From IMG/VR virus record IMGVR_UViG_3300005613_000254, positions 1 through 32,578 of that record: DNA of 32,578 bases; one strand, given 5' to 3'. Below the pieces are notes generated by a model, which was given only the letters and a program-made list of their open reading frames with translations, made no database searches and was not told where the DNA came from. The stretch comes from a virus. The position numbers and the translations under genes were made by a program. Of the stretch, positions 1 to 8,485 are shown piece by piece; positions within the stretch are counted from its first letter, which is position 1, and each line of letters opens with the position of its first letter.

Positions 1-123
1 CACCAGCAGCATCAAGTTCCCGCTGCTTTTGGATCTCGTCGGCTTCGGCTTCCTGGTCAAGTAGTTCTAATTTTCGCTCATATTGAGCATTGACCAGGCT
101 AATGACATAATATGCAAGCTCGA
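1..123. repeat. Direct terminal repeat (contig overlap), left copy
   Basis: Bases 1-123 are identical to 32456-32578. Joining the two copies keeps the tape-measure reading frame open, so this is best read as the overlap left when a circular genome was assembled and opened at an arbitrary point, not as a physical phage end. True length would be about 32,455 bp. Confidence 0.95.
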
Positions 124-2200
124 CAGCTTGTTCTTTTATTTTCCTCTTCGCCTCTTTTTCATCTTCCTGGTCTTTCTTCCGCATCTTTTCCTTCTCCTCA
201 TATGTTACCTGGTCGATCTTTAAGAGCGTTTTAGCGGTCTTCTCAGCAAGTCCTATTTCTAAAGAATCGAGGGATTCTATTATTTGAATCATTTCCTCAC
301 CGTTCTTTTTACGGATTCCGAGCCTGATAATTCCTTTTTGCTCTTCGCTGAAAGCAGCGGCAGCTTCCGATTTTTCAAAAGCCTCAATCTCGTGATCGGC
401 TTGTTCCTTTTCTGATATCAACCCGTATTTTACTTTGATGTCGTATATTTCTTTTTCAAGTTTTTCAGCATTAGTTTTGGCCTGCCCCAGTTCTCGCTTG
501 CGCTCTTCTATTGATATTTTTTTTCTTTCTCCGAGAAAATCCCCCTCAAGTGACTTAATCTGTTTTATATATCCGATTCTATTTCCGAGCATTTCAGCAA
601 GATTAATCTTCATCTGTGCAAGTTCATCAGATGAAATAAGAGCACTGCCCTGAGCCTGTTGAATCCGTAGTTCCAACATAGAAATATTAAACTCGTTTAT
701 AGCTTGCGTTGCCTTTACTGTATTAATTTCGCTGGCGTTCATTACTTTATAACGCTGTTTTTCGGCTTCTATATAGTCATCAATCATTGATGTATTGATA
801 GATATAGCGCTGCCATATTCATCCATTTGAGAGATAGCGAACGGTACTTCATCAGCAAGTTGATTTATTACCACATTCATTCGATCTTGCTCATCGGCTG
901 ACATTACAGATATACTTTTAAGATCTTTATATTCATCGACCAAGGGCTCTACTTTATCTTGTAAGCGTATCACTTCATCGGCTTGTTCCTCAAACGTATT
1001 TGTTAAATCCTCCGTTGGCGTGATAGCATCTCGTAATCCCTTGGCAAGTGGCAAAAACACAGTTGCAAGACCGCCTCCTATTTTTTCCATTATGTCCCCC
1101 CAGGCATTACCAAACTGCTTGACTGGTCCTAACCCCACTTCAGCTTCTTTTTTGGCTATCTCGAATCCGTCTGCGAATAATTTATTTGCGATTGCGGCTT
1201 GTTCTGTTGCATCTTTGGTTTGGCGTAATGCCGGAACATAGCGATTCAACATTGTGTATTCTCCCTCCGCTGCCAAGGCAACCATTTTCATTGACGTATT
1301 CAAATCAATACCAAGAGCTTTGCTAAGTCCTATTGCATCCTTAGTAGCTTGCTTTAAATCATCAACGCCCATAGTCTCCCCAAGCTGCATAATTGACAAC
1401 GTTGTCTCATCACCTACCGTTGTTATTTTCTGAAGTTCTGAGGCGAATTTTCTATATTGAGGCATCAACTTATCTACATCCTTGCCATTCGATCTTAATG
1501 CTGATCCTAATTTATGTACTGCCTGAACCTGGGCATCCCATTTTTTAAATGATTCAGAAAAAAATCCTTTCAAGGCATTAATAGAAAATGCAGCGACTAA
1601 CATTCCGCCGACTTGCTTTGCCATAGCACCAAGTCCGGCAAGACTATTTTTAAATACGCCCGTCGCTTTCTTAATGTTTGTCATTTGAGTGCCGAGTCTC
1701 TTAATCTCTGATCTTAGCTTTTTGGCTTCATTTGTATTCGTCTTACCAGCGGCGGCTAAATCCATATATTTCGACCTTGCAAGTTTTAGCTTATTATTCA
1801 AGGCCTGATAAGCCCCTACGAGATTCTTATTCGTTTTTGCCTCTGAAATTGTTTGCTTATTTAGGTTCTGTTTCCTGACTTTTAACTCTGCGATGCTTTT
1901 GGCAGTGTTTGAATTTGCGAATTTTAATTGCTCTTGTAATTTCTTTTCCTGGGCAAGTAATTTATTCAGCTCTTTATTATGTGCAGATGCTTTCTTTTTT
2001 GTTTCATTTAGTGATTTGTTAGCCTTATCAATATCTGATATTTTACTTGAATCTCCGTACACATCCTTATTTTTAGATGCCGCAACTGCGATCTTTTCAA
2101 TCGCATTTAAAGTAGTTTTCAGCCCTGCGTTAACGGTTTCGATCTGCTTCTGGACTTTAACTAAATCAAAAACCTCTGATATTTTCCCGGTGTTAGCCAT
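1..2200 (-). CDS. Tape-measure protein, N-terminal part (continues at 32455 across the junction)
   Basis: Start ATG at 2198-2200; the frame has no stop down to base 1 and joins in phase with the segment ending at 31791. The whole gene is 2,865 nt (954 aa). The protein sets tail length and is threaded through the tail tube. Visible features: a Lys/Glu/Ala-rich helical N-terminus with long coiled coils, a hydrophobic segment around residues 180-205, further coiled coils, then the hydrophobic C-terminal part on the other side of the junction. It is the longest gene in the genome and sits between the tail-tube/assembly genes and the tail-tip genes, the standard place. The start overlaps the upstream stop as TAATG, suggesting translational coupling. 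At roughly 1.5 angstrom per residue, 954 aa would imply a tail near 140 nm (inference). Confidence 0.88.
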   Translation of the reverse strand, partial: MANTGKISEVFDLVKVQKQIETVNAGLKTTLNAIEKIAVAASKNKDVYGDSSKISDIDKANKSLNETKKKASAHNKELNKLLAQEKKLQEQLKFANSNTAKSIAELKVRKQNLNKQTISEAKTNKNLVGAYQALNNKLKLARSKYMDLAAAGKTNTNEAKKLRSEIKRLGTQMTNIKKATGVFKNSLAGLGAMAKQVGGMLVAAFSINALKGFFSESFKKWDAQVQAVHKLGSALRSNGKDVDKLMPQYRKFASELQKITTVGDETTLSIMQLGETMGVDDLKQATKDAIGLSKALGIDLNTSMKMVALAAEGEYTMLNRYVPALRQTKDATEQAAIANKLFADGFEIAKKEAEVGLGPVKQFGNAWGDIMEKIGGGLATVFLPLAKGLRDAITPTEDLTNTFEEQADEVIRLQDKVEPLVDEYKDLKSISVMSADEQDRMNVVINQLADEVPFAISQMDEYGSAISINTSMIDDYIEAEKQRYKVMNASEINTVKATQAINEFNISMLELRIQQAQGSALISSDELAQMKINLAEMLGNRIGYIKQIKSLEGDFLGERKKISIEERKRELGQAKTNAEKLEKEIYDIKVKYGLISEKEQADHEIEAFEKSEAAAAFSEEQKGIIRLGIRKKNGEEMIQIIESLDSLEIGLAEKTAKTLLKIDQVTYEEKEKMRKKDQEDEKEAKRKIKEQAVELAYYVISLVNAQYERKLELLDQEAEADEIQKQRELDAAG

Positions 2201-2979
2201 TATCTACTGTATTTATTTGCCGACAATTTCATCTTTTCATGTTCACGTTGCAACATTCGACATTCCTTTTCATATCGATTATGCATTGCAACGAATTCCG
2301 TTAAAGTTATATCAGATGCTATTAATCGAAACGACATGAACCGGCTTAGCTCAACCAGTAATTCATCAAAATATTGCTCAGTTACCCTTTCGCCTTCATG
2401 TTGTTTCATCATTTCTTCATACTCGTGCCGTTTTTGTTCTATCGTAATCACAATAGTTTTAGATTTTTTTATAATTGTTTCGAGTTCGTCTAGATATTGT
2501 TTTCCGGTGTTGGGATCGAGAGAAAATCGATAACCATATTTATGTAATAAATCTACCATTCTTTGAGAATATCGGACAGACAAAACAAGAACGGCGGTTC
2601 TGATCGTTAATAACCTTGCCTCCATCATACCGATTTCACGGGCAAGTGAAAGAATCCGCTTATTCGAGATCGATCCCGACAAATCGCAATATTCCATATA
2701 TAAGTATTCCCAGGCCTGGGCCAGTTGCTGCTGTGTATGCCGTCCACGAATTATAAGCCCGGAATAATCATTATGGACAAGACATTTTATAAAAACATCC
2801 AGCGTAACTTGTGTGCAATGGGTTTTGAGATTTGTTAAACGGTAATTGTTGTTTTCGGTATTTTCTGGTTGTTTTGATAAAGCATTAGGTCCTAACCATT
2901 TTACACACAATCGAAAAAATAGAGCAAGATAATATGATGTACTATTTATAAATGGCCGTAGAATTAATATATTTTTCAT
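2200..2979 (-). CDS. Conserved phage protein upstream of the tape measure (probable tail assembly), 259 aa
   Basis: A 259-aa mostly helical protein with a Lys/Glu-rich region at about residues 165-200. It ends in a TAATG overlap with the tape-measure start. I recall similar proteins directly before the tape-measure gene in Bacteroides siphophages, but no biochemical role. Position suggests a tail assembly factor or chaperone. There is no clear slippery sequence joining it to the gene before it, so the usual frameshifted chaperone pair cannot be claimed. The first 25 residues are hydrophobic and could mark a membrane-associated or mis-chosen N-terminus; a later start would not change the conserved core, which begins near residue 80. 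Confidence 0.6.
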   Translation of the reverse strand: MKNILILRPFINSTSYYLALFFRLCVKWLGPNALSKQPENTENNNYRLTNLKTHCTQVTLDVFIKCLVHNDYSGLIIRGRHTQQQLAQAWEYLYMEYCDLSGSISNKRILSLAREIGMMEARLLTIRTAVLVLSVRYSQRMVDLLHKYGYRFSLDPNTGKQYLDELETIIKKSKTIVITIEQKRHEYEEMMKQHEGERVTEQYFDELLVELSRFMSFRLIASDITLTEFVAMHNRYEKECRMLQREHEKMKLSANKYSR

Positions 2980-2985
2980 TTTATG

Positions 2986-3432
2986 TCATGGTCTTAACCC
3001 TGTTTTTTTATTCATTGCCAGAAAAAAATCAGGCATTAATACTTCGGTCGAAAATATTTGCCAATTTTTACTAGTCAAGCCAAAAATATCCGATCCATAT
3101 TTTGATTCGAGTTTGGATGATTTAAAGTCCGACGATTTGATATCTATATTTTCTCCCGATAATTTCATCTCCAACCCTTTATAAAAATCACCCGACAATT
3201 TCAAGTCAACATTGCCCTCTCCTGCTTCTGAACTTATGAATGAGAATTTATAGGCAGCGTAATTATCGGACAAATATTCTCCAATTCCCTCATTATTCCT
3301 TTTTTTGCCCTTTAACATTTGCGCCTGATTAAGAGTTATAATGTGTTTTTCGTTTTGAACAAAAAGCGCCTGTACTTCTCTTTTCAAGTCAAATGCGGAA
3401 AGATTTTCGATCATATCAACTACTGTCGGCAT
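2986..3432 (-). CDS. Tail-module protein of unknown function, 148 aa
   Basis: The 148-aa product begins with a helical stretch, then has a segment with the pattern LNQAQMLKG followed by alternating short strands and a KYGSDIFGLTSKN motif near residues 112-124. Proteins with this layout (a loading-type NQxQ motif, a G-rich beta segment and a YG..IFGL motif) are common in Bacteroidota siphophages between the tail tube and tape-measure genes; their function is not known to me. It overlaps the preceding 75-aa gene by 17 nt in another frame and is followed 6 nt later by the 259-aa gene, so it belongs to the tail operon. A minor tail or tail-completion role is an inference from place only. Confidence 0.6.
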   Translation of the reverse strand: MPTVVDMIENLSAFDLKREVQALFVQNEKHIITLNQAQMLKGKKRNNEGIGEYLSDNYAAYKFSFISSEAGEGNVDLKLSGDFYKGLEMKLSGENIDIKSSDFKSSKLESKYGSDIFGLTSKNWQIFSTEVLMPDFFLAMNKKTGLRP

Positions 3433-3643
3433 CTCTTATATCGTCCTCCTTTTTTTCTTCTTGTGGGATTAATTTTTTGGCTGCACGGTAAACTACTTTC
3501 AATGATTGTTTACGTTCTTTTTCGTCGAGCTCCTGATATGCAATCTTGTCATATTTTTTAACAAAATCCATCTCGGAGCCACACGCAAGGACGGACGGAG
3601 CATACCACCCCGTCGATCCTTGTTTTATGGTTTTACCTTTCAT
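3416..3643 (-). CDS. Small basic tail-module protein, 75 aa
   Basis: A 75-aa charged protein rich in Lys, Glu and Asp, ending in an acidic tail. It starts 8 nt after the probable tail-tube gene and overlaps the next gene by 17 nt. No domain is recognised. A short acidic-ended protein right after the tail tube could be the first part of a tail assembly chaperone pair; I looked for an evident slippery heptamer at the overlap and did not find a convincing one, so it is left as unknown. Confidence 0.5.
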   Translation of the reverse strand: MKGKTIKQGSTGWYAPSVLACGSEMDFVKKYDKIAYQELDEKERKQSLKVVYRAAKKLIPQEEKKEDDIRDADSS

Positions 3644-3651
3644 AGAATTGA

Positions 3652-4596
3652 TTAAGAGAATGTATGTTCCAGAGAATCGCTCTCATACGCATTGTCAGGA
3701 GAGCCGCCAATGCCAAGACCTGCTAACGTTGCCGGGTCTTCCAGTTGGAGGACATGATCACCCGTCGGCGTTGTGAAAGTTAAAGTGAATGCACTGTTCA
3801 CAGCATCTACAGCAACAGTATCGGCAACAACTTCAACGCCGTCCTTAGTTACATACCATGCGTCGGGATCGGCTAACTCGGTCGAGTATTGGTTGTACAG
3901 ATTCACCTTACCGTAAAGCGTTTGTACTTTGACGACCCAGGTTGTCGATGTGGTTGAAACTTCAATCAATTCGATATCGAGGATTCCCGGCACATCAACT
4001 TCTATATCTGTGGCAGCGTCTATAAATACGATGTCATCGTTAAGCTCAGAAGCCTTTGCCATTGAAAATTCAATAGTGTACATCGTTGAATTTGATCCAT
4101 CGGCGATCTTCCAGGGTTTCGTATGTACGTATTCAAGCGTAAAGCCTCGCATCGTTCCCGATCCTGCATCAACACCATAGACCCTGTTGTTTTTATCGAC
4201 AAACAAAACAGTACGGTCATCTGCATGATTAAACTTGCGGAGTGATTTATTGTACATCATACCGCCTTTTGTAAATCGGAAAGTCCAGTTATATTTCCCG
4301 TCTCTCGTTACTTCGGTTGAACCGTAACCAAGTGTAGTTTTAACGATGTCTTCGGAATTATCAGTAATTTCCTCGAAACGGAATATAGGATAGATTCTAT
4401 CTTCAGGATGCTCGTCCATTGATAGCGTTTGCAATTCAGTGATGAATGCCGAAGCTGTTAAAACGTTTGCAGCCGAAAATACCTGATCACTGGGCAGCAG
4501 TATTGCGCCCACGATTTCTTTCGGATCGATAATACACGTAGGGATTCCGGTATTCCCGTTTCTATCTGTGCATATCGGAGAATTTAATACAGTCAT
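3652..4596 (-). CDS. Probable major tail (tube) protein, 314 aa
   Basis: A 314-aa beta-rich protein with few cysteines. It lies between the head-tail completion genes and the tail assembly/tape-measure genes, where siphophages encode the tail tube subunit. The N-terminal two thirds (to about residue 205) have the alternating strands expected of a tube protein. The last 110 residues look like an added Ig-like domain (a Val/Thr-rich stretch, then a DGVEVV strand-turn), a common decoration at the C-terminus of tail-tube proteins. No motif alone proves the function. It begins 12 nt after the stop of the previous gene. It could otherwise be a head-fibre or decoration protein, which I think less likely because of gene order. 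Confidence 0.62.
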   Translation of the reverse strand: MTVLNSPICTDRNGNTGIPTCIIDPKEIVGAILLPSDQVFSAANVLTASAFITELQTLSMDEHPEDRIYPIFRFEEITDNSEDIVKTTLGYGSTEVTRDGKYNWTFRFTKGGMMYNKSLRKFNHADDRTVLFVDKNNRVYGVDAGSGTMRGFTLEYVHTKPWKIADGSNSTMYTIEFSMAKASELNDDIVFIDAATDIEVDVPGILDIELIEVSTTSTTWVVKVQTLYGKVNLYNQYSTELADPDAWYVTKDGVEVVADTVAVDAVNSAFTLTFTTPTGDHVLQLEDPATLAGLGIGGSPDNAYESDSLEHTFS

Positions 4597-4608
4597 AACT
4601 ATTTGTTT

Positions 4609-5166
4609 TTATGTTTTACTCATTATTTTTGATGGGACACAAGGTTGTTTCATAACATCCAACTCAAGGTCATTAATTTCAATGGCGTCAATGGCATCAC
4701 CGAACATATTTCCCGTGTCGCCATATAATCCGCTTTTTCCCCAATAAAGCCGATCTGTCTTCTTATGCTTCGGTGGAATCTCGGTCGAAGATTGATCAAA
4801 ATAACCACTCCGGACAATCGAAGGGATCAACAATTCGTACAACGGTTGAAGGATAGCGTCAAAGTTAATAGTATAACGCTCTGCGGCCTTATATTCCGGC
4901 TGTGTGATTGTCGCCAAAATCAAAGTGAACTTACAACGGGATTCTATATCATAACGGATTCCTTTCTCCTCTGTGAAATCTTGAAATAATGCAATCAACG
5001 GGTATTTTAAATCAGATTTAACCTGTGCCTTAGTCATCTCTTGCAATGACTTCACTATTTCAAGAGGATGTCCATGTTGATAATGAACCGCCGACCCATA
5101 ATCGGTTGCTACATCAGCTACAATGTATTGAAACATCTCAACTATTTTTTCTGTCGCTGTCAGCAT
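4609..5166 (-). CDS. Probable tail terminator / neck protein, 185 aa
   Basis: A 185-aa alpha/beta protein ending just before the probable tail-tube gene and starting 1 nt after the stop of the connector-like gene. A beta-hairpin with the pattern IESRCKFTLILATIT (about residues 75-89) and an ensuing helix with FDAILQPLYELL are consistent with the terminator/completion fold, in which a small alpha/beta protein caps the tail tube. Function is assigned by position and overall composition, not by a diagnostic residue. Confidence 0.5.
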   Translation of the reverse strand: MLTATEKIVEMFQYIVADVATDYGSAVHYQHGHPLEIVKSLQEMTKAQVKSDLKYPLIALFQDFTEEKGIRYDIESRCKFTLILATITQPEYKAAERYTINFDAILQPLYELLIPSIVRSGYFDQSSTEIPPKHKKTDRLYWGKSGLYGDTGNMFGDAIDAIEINDLELDVMKQPCVPSKIMSKT

Positions 5167-5167
5167 T

Positions 5168-5695
5168 TTACACGTTCATTTGATTAATCTTTGGGAATGA
5201 ATCGGCGTTACCTGCGACCCAGGTAGTATAGGTTGCAATGTTATCATCGAGCCATTCCCAAAGATCGTCAATCATGTCGACCATCTTATTATATGCCTGA
5301 ACCATCTTCGATAAATTGCTGGCTGCTTCTGCATTCTCAAATTTCGCTTTAGCCTCACCACTGAACATTGTCACAGACTGATTGTTCCGCATGTAATGAT
5401 AGTAAACATAGTTAGCGGAAGGTGAAATATAAAGCGTATAAGAATCATCACCGATTGTTTGTGTTTCGGTTGTATAGATTTGATCATAAAGGTCAGTCCA
5501 TTTTGATTCTTCGGCTTCAACTCCGGCAACAAACTCATCATAAAAATCATCACCCAGCAAACGCTTCAAAAATTCTTTTTCATACTTCAAAATGAAGTTC
5601 ATCAGATTTGTGAAGTTTGCAACTTCGGGATTAGTGGTACCTGTGATGTTCGGAATCTCAAGCTCGCCAACAAAATATGATGATGTCAGATACAT
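5168..5695 (-). CDS. Head-tail connector-like protein (DUF6712-like), 175 aa
   Basis: A 175-aa helical protein starting MYLTSSYFVGEL. It has the segment KYEKEFLKRLLGDDFYDEF (residues 38-56), then a central aromatic helix with YVYYHYMRN. This arrangement (early helix with LLG..xY..F, then an aromatic Y-rich helix) is what I remember of DUF6712 and related adaptor proteins in Bacteroidota phages, which occupy the slot of the HK97 gp6-type connector after the capsid gene. It precedes the tail terminator candidate by one base and follows a 73-aa gene by 3 nt. Assignment is by pattern memory and synteny. Confidence 0.55.
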   Translation of the reverse strand: MYLTSSYFVGELEIPNITGTTNPEVANFTNLMNFILKYEKEFLKRLLGDDFYDEFVAGVEAEESKWTDLYDQIYTTETQTIGDDSYTLYISPSANYVYYHYMRNNQSVTMFSGEAKAKFENAEAASNLSKMVQAYNKMVDMIDDLWEWLDDNIATYTTWVAGNADSFPKINQMNV

Positions 5696-5698
5696 ATA

Positions 5699-5920
5699 TT
5701 ATGTTGATTTATCGACTTTCTTTGCTGGTTTCACGGGATCAACAATATATCCTTTTGCTACGAGTTTTGGGATTGTATGTTCGCAAACATAGCGTTCACG
5801 CACTTTACTACCCCCAGACCTCATTGCAGGATGTTTGTCTGTCGCAATTACTTTGACCTTTTTTCGTGGATCAATAGCAATTCCTTTTTTTCCGTCTTTC
5901 GTTGTTACAAATTTTGGCAT
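5699..5920 (-). CDS. Small basic head-module protein, 73 aa
   Basis: A 73-aa strongly basic protein (many Lys and Arg) located between the capsid gene and the connector-like gene. It has a short strand-turn pattern (KKVKVIATD), a basic loop around residues 34-44 and a helix-like HTIPKLVAKGYI segment. This resembles the short proteins after capsid genes in several Bacteroidota phages, of unknown role. No catalytic or metal-binding motif is visible. Starts with ATG 26 nt after the capsid stop. Confidence 0.5.
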   Translation of the reverse strand: MPKFVTTKDGKKGIAIDPRKKVKVIATDKHPAMRSGGSKVRERYVCEHTIPKLVAKGYIVDPVKPAKKVDKST

Positions 5921-5946
5921 AATTTATATGTTTAATGGTTAGAGTT

Positions 5947-7233
5947 TTATACAACCTCGATCAATGCCTTGATGTCGTCGAATGCATCGTAAAGAAATGC
6001 AGTTGTGTCATTGTCTTTGATGTAATGATGTAACCGCATTGCGCCACGAACGGTAAGAAGCCGTTTGGTAAATTCACCTGTCAAATTATATCCTACAGCC
6101 AGTTCGATGTCTTGTAGAATTTTGATGTTTGACTTCATTTTGTTGCCGACTAACAGATATCCGGCGGTAACAAATGTTGTTGTGGAAATCGGAATACCTT
6201 CAAACGACTTTCCGTCCGGTGATAGTGATGGGTGTAGGGTATAATGACCATCTGATCCTTTTGACCCAAGAGCATTTGTATAATCAGTGGGGTGCATCAG
6301 AATCATGTCTGGTTCTTCAAACCCTACTGTCCGAACGTTTGCAAGAGCGGCGGCAATGATATCCCATTTAGTCGGCGTCACTACCTGAATGTCGGTAGCT
6401 GAAAAAGCAGCGGAGCTATAAACGGTGATACCTTTCAAATGTGAAGTTGTACCCACGCCCGTCAGTATTTCAGTATCGGCAGCTTTTTTGATCATATAGA
6501 CCAGTTCTTTATCAATCTCGGCAGCCATAAAATCGACATCATCAATCATATTTTCATGTACTGTAATGAAACCACCAACATCTTTTGCAGTTGATGTTGC
6601 TACCTCGAGATCAAAATCAATTTGTGCAAACGCTTCGGTATCCAGAACAAATACAACTGTTCCATCCTGATTCTTCTTTTCAACAAAATCAATGGATTTA
6701 GAAGTAGTCGGAGATGTACCAATTATATCCATAATAAACTGACGCTCGACGGGAACATCATTTAATCCGGTTTCACGTACAGCCTGTGGGATTGTCCCGG
6801 CAACAATGTTTGTCGAGTTTAAAATGTTCCCTGCTGTTTTAAATTGGATTTTCAATTCAGTCCCACGGGACAGATCTTTAAATGCATCAGGGTTTTTCTT
6901 ATGCCATTCTTTATACAGTTGCCCTATAGACTTGAAGCGATCCCCAAATGATTCGTTTTCTTCAAGTTTTTTCAGCGCAAGGCCTTGCTCCTTCATAGCA
7001 TCTTCGATAGCTTTGAATTTTGCTTCGCTATCAAGTTCTTTTTTAAACTTGACCATTAATTCCGAAATTTGCTTCTCAACATCTTCCTCCGTGATTGATG
7101 CTTCTTCAGCAGGTGAAATCGCATCAATTTTTTCATTAATTGCTGCAAACTCTGCGATCATTGCATCAACCATCGCTTGTTCATTTTCGGAAAGTTCAAT
7201 ACCTTCCGGTAATGTGAATTCTTTCTTTTTCAT
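5947..7233 (-). CDS. Major capsid protein, HK97 fold (Phage_capsid family), 428 aa
   Basis: A 428-aa protein with the two-part design of HK97-type capsid subunits. Residues 1-100 are charged and helical, coiled-coil like, matching a delta/scaffold domain that would be cut off by the S78 protease encoded just upstream. From about residue 130 the shell domain follows: a TIPQAV start, an N-arm, an E-loop region with VFVLDTEAFAQ, the spine helix containing DDVDFMAAEIDKELVYMI, and the P-domain strand set around residues 300-360 with a GIPISTT motif. The C-terminus has the LTVRGAMRLHHYIKD segment common in this family. Gene order TerS, TerL, portal, protease, (small gene), capsid supports the call strongly. 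Confidence 0.93.
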   Translation of the reverse strand: MKKKEFTLPEGIELSENEQAMVDAMIAEFAAINEKIDAISPAEEASITEEDVEKQISELMVKFKKELDSEAKFKAIEDAMKEQGLALKKLEENESFGDRFKSIGQLYKEWHKKNPDAFKDLSRGTELKIQFKTAGNILNSTNIVAGTIPQAVRETGLNDVPVERQFIMDIIGTSPTTSKSIDFVEKKNQDGTVVFVLDTEAFAQIDFDLEVATSTAKDVGGFITVHENMIDDVDFMAAEIDKELVYMIKKAADTEILTGVGTTSHLKGITVYSSAAFSATDIQVVTPTKWDIIAAALANVRTVGFEEPDMILMHPTDYTNALGSKGSDGHYTLHPSLSPDGKSFEGIPISTTTFVTAGYLLVGNKMKSNIKILQDIELAVGYNLTGEFTKRLLTVRGAMRLHHYIKDNDTTAFLYDAFDDIKALIEVV

Positions 7234-7268
7234 TGTGTCTGATTTTTTAATATTTGCGATTAAGTTGA

Positions 7269-7721
7269 TTAAAATAGCTGGAAATATGCTTTAACTCTCA
7301 CTGTCCCGGTTGCATAATGCTGAACCTGCATACGCATATATTTCCATGTCATTTGTACAGTCGGAACCCAAAGGAAGCCGCCGTCTGTTGTACCAAAAGA
7401 AGCTTCTTTCCAGGTAGTCGGAGAGTCGGAAGTGTATAAAATATAAGTGCTTCCGAGCGTGTAATACGTAGAATTATCCAACGATCCCTGCCAACGTACA
7501 TGTGTTGAATCGCTCGACCCGGTTATATGATCTACATAAACCTGGGCGGCGCAATAATGCGGATTACTGAATGTGATTGGCGTCGCCCCCCCAACAGGAT
7601 AGTTAACAGTTTCAGCGTTGGTAAGAGTATCCGCGTAATTTGTTACCGTGTAAACTCGTTGCGACTGGGCCCCGAAGGCAATCAGCACGAACGAGGTTAG
7701 TAACATGATGAATTTTTTCAT
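7269..7721 (-). CDS. Signal-peptide-bearing beta protein between protease and capsid, 150 aa
   Basis: The 150-aa product begins MKKFIMLLTSFVLIAFGAQS: a basic N-terminus, a hydrophobic core of about 14 residues and an AQS-type cleavage site, a typical Bacteroidota Sec signal peptide. The mature part is beta-rich and ends in a YMRMQVQHYATGTVRV strand pair. It overlaps the protease stop by 4 nt (ATGA), so it is co-translated with head genes, yet it would be exported. It looks homologous to the product of 27675-28085: both have S.D....(W/Y) followed by YMR.......G......F. A decoration-like protein is possible, but secretion is hard to reconcile with capsid assembly in the cytoplasm. Function unknown. 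Confidence 0.7.
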   Translation of the reverse strand: MKKFIMLLTSFVLIAFGAQSQRVYTVTNYADTLTNAETVNYPVGGATPITFSNPHYCAAQVYVDHITGSSDSTHVRWQGSLDNSTYYTLGSTYILYTSDSPTTWKEASFGTTDGGFLWVPTVQMTWKYMRMQVQHYATGTVRVKAYFQLF

Positions 7722-8485
7722 TGCTTTTGTTTTATGGTTTGTGATTTAATGACTTGCGCCAACAGTTCCCATCTAATCTGATTAATTTGCGGCTTGCCGC
7801 CCGGCTTCATAGTGGACTTCACGTCCGGCTTTGAAGTGTGTTCGACAAGTGCGATCAATTTCGATAGTATCCGGCGTATGTCATATTGCGATTTATATTC
7901 AATTCCTTTCAAATGTTTTTCGAGGTCGTGCATCGTTTCAGTGACAATATCCTCAAGTTCTTTGCCCCGGATTTCAAGGATAGGAGTGTTTTCATTCACG
8001 CCTATCGTTACTACCGACCCCTCCCATAAATTCAGTTCTTTAACTATAAATGCATCGTCGTCGTAAGAATAATCCATTTTATCCCAGACGTATTCGAACC
8101 CGATTGAATGCTGATTCAATGTTCCGTTCTTCATCTGGATTAGCGTTTCATCTCCAAGCGGTGTCTCGTCGATACGACCAATAGCTTCCAGTCCCCTGTC
8201 TGATTCCCATAATTCCTTGAAAGTGCCTAGCGGCATACGCATGTCGTGAAATTTCAGGTAAGCAATCTTTCGGGGAGTGTTCGATCCGACTCCACGTTCT
8301 GCCAGTGATTTTGCAAATGCACCTTTTTGTACGATGTCTCTATCGTCATCTTTATTTCCAAAAGAATTCAATATCATGTAAACTTCCCGCTTCGGCTCAT
8401 CCAGCTCCTTAGTGGTGAATCCCTCGCCGCCTTTGAAATAAATCGGGCGTATACCTTTTTTCAACTTTATATCGTTTCGATTCAT
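7718..8485 (-). CDS. Prohead protease, HK97-type (peptidase S78), 255 aa
   Basis: A 255-aa serine protease that cleaves the capsid scaffold domain during head maturation. The family signature is present in order: the FHDMRMPLGTF block with catalytic His80, the NQHSIGF block with nucleophile Ser127, and LWEGSVVTIGVNENT with Glu155 in the place of the third catalytic residue. The first 170 residues cover the protease domain; the rest is a charged tail typical of proteases with a C-terminal extension. It overlaps both the portal gene (ATGA, 4 nt) and the small gene after it. The substrate should be the N-terminal coiled-coil part of the capsid protein encoded two genes on. Confidence 0.9.
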   Translation of the reverse strand: MNRNDIKLKKGIRPIYFKGGEGFTTKELDEPKREVYMILNSFGNKDDDRDIVQKGAFAKSLAERGVGSNTPRKIAYLKFHDMRMPLGTFKELWESDRGLEAIGRIDETPLGDETLIQMKNGTLNQHSIGFEYVWDKMDYSYDDDAFIVKELNLWEGSVVTIGVNENTPILEIRGKELEDIVTETMHDLEKHLKGIEYKSQYDIRRILSKLIALVEHTSKPDVKSTMKPGGKPQINQIRWELLAQVIKSQTIKQKQ

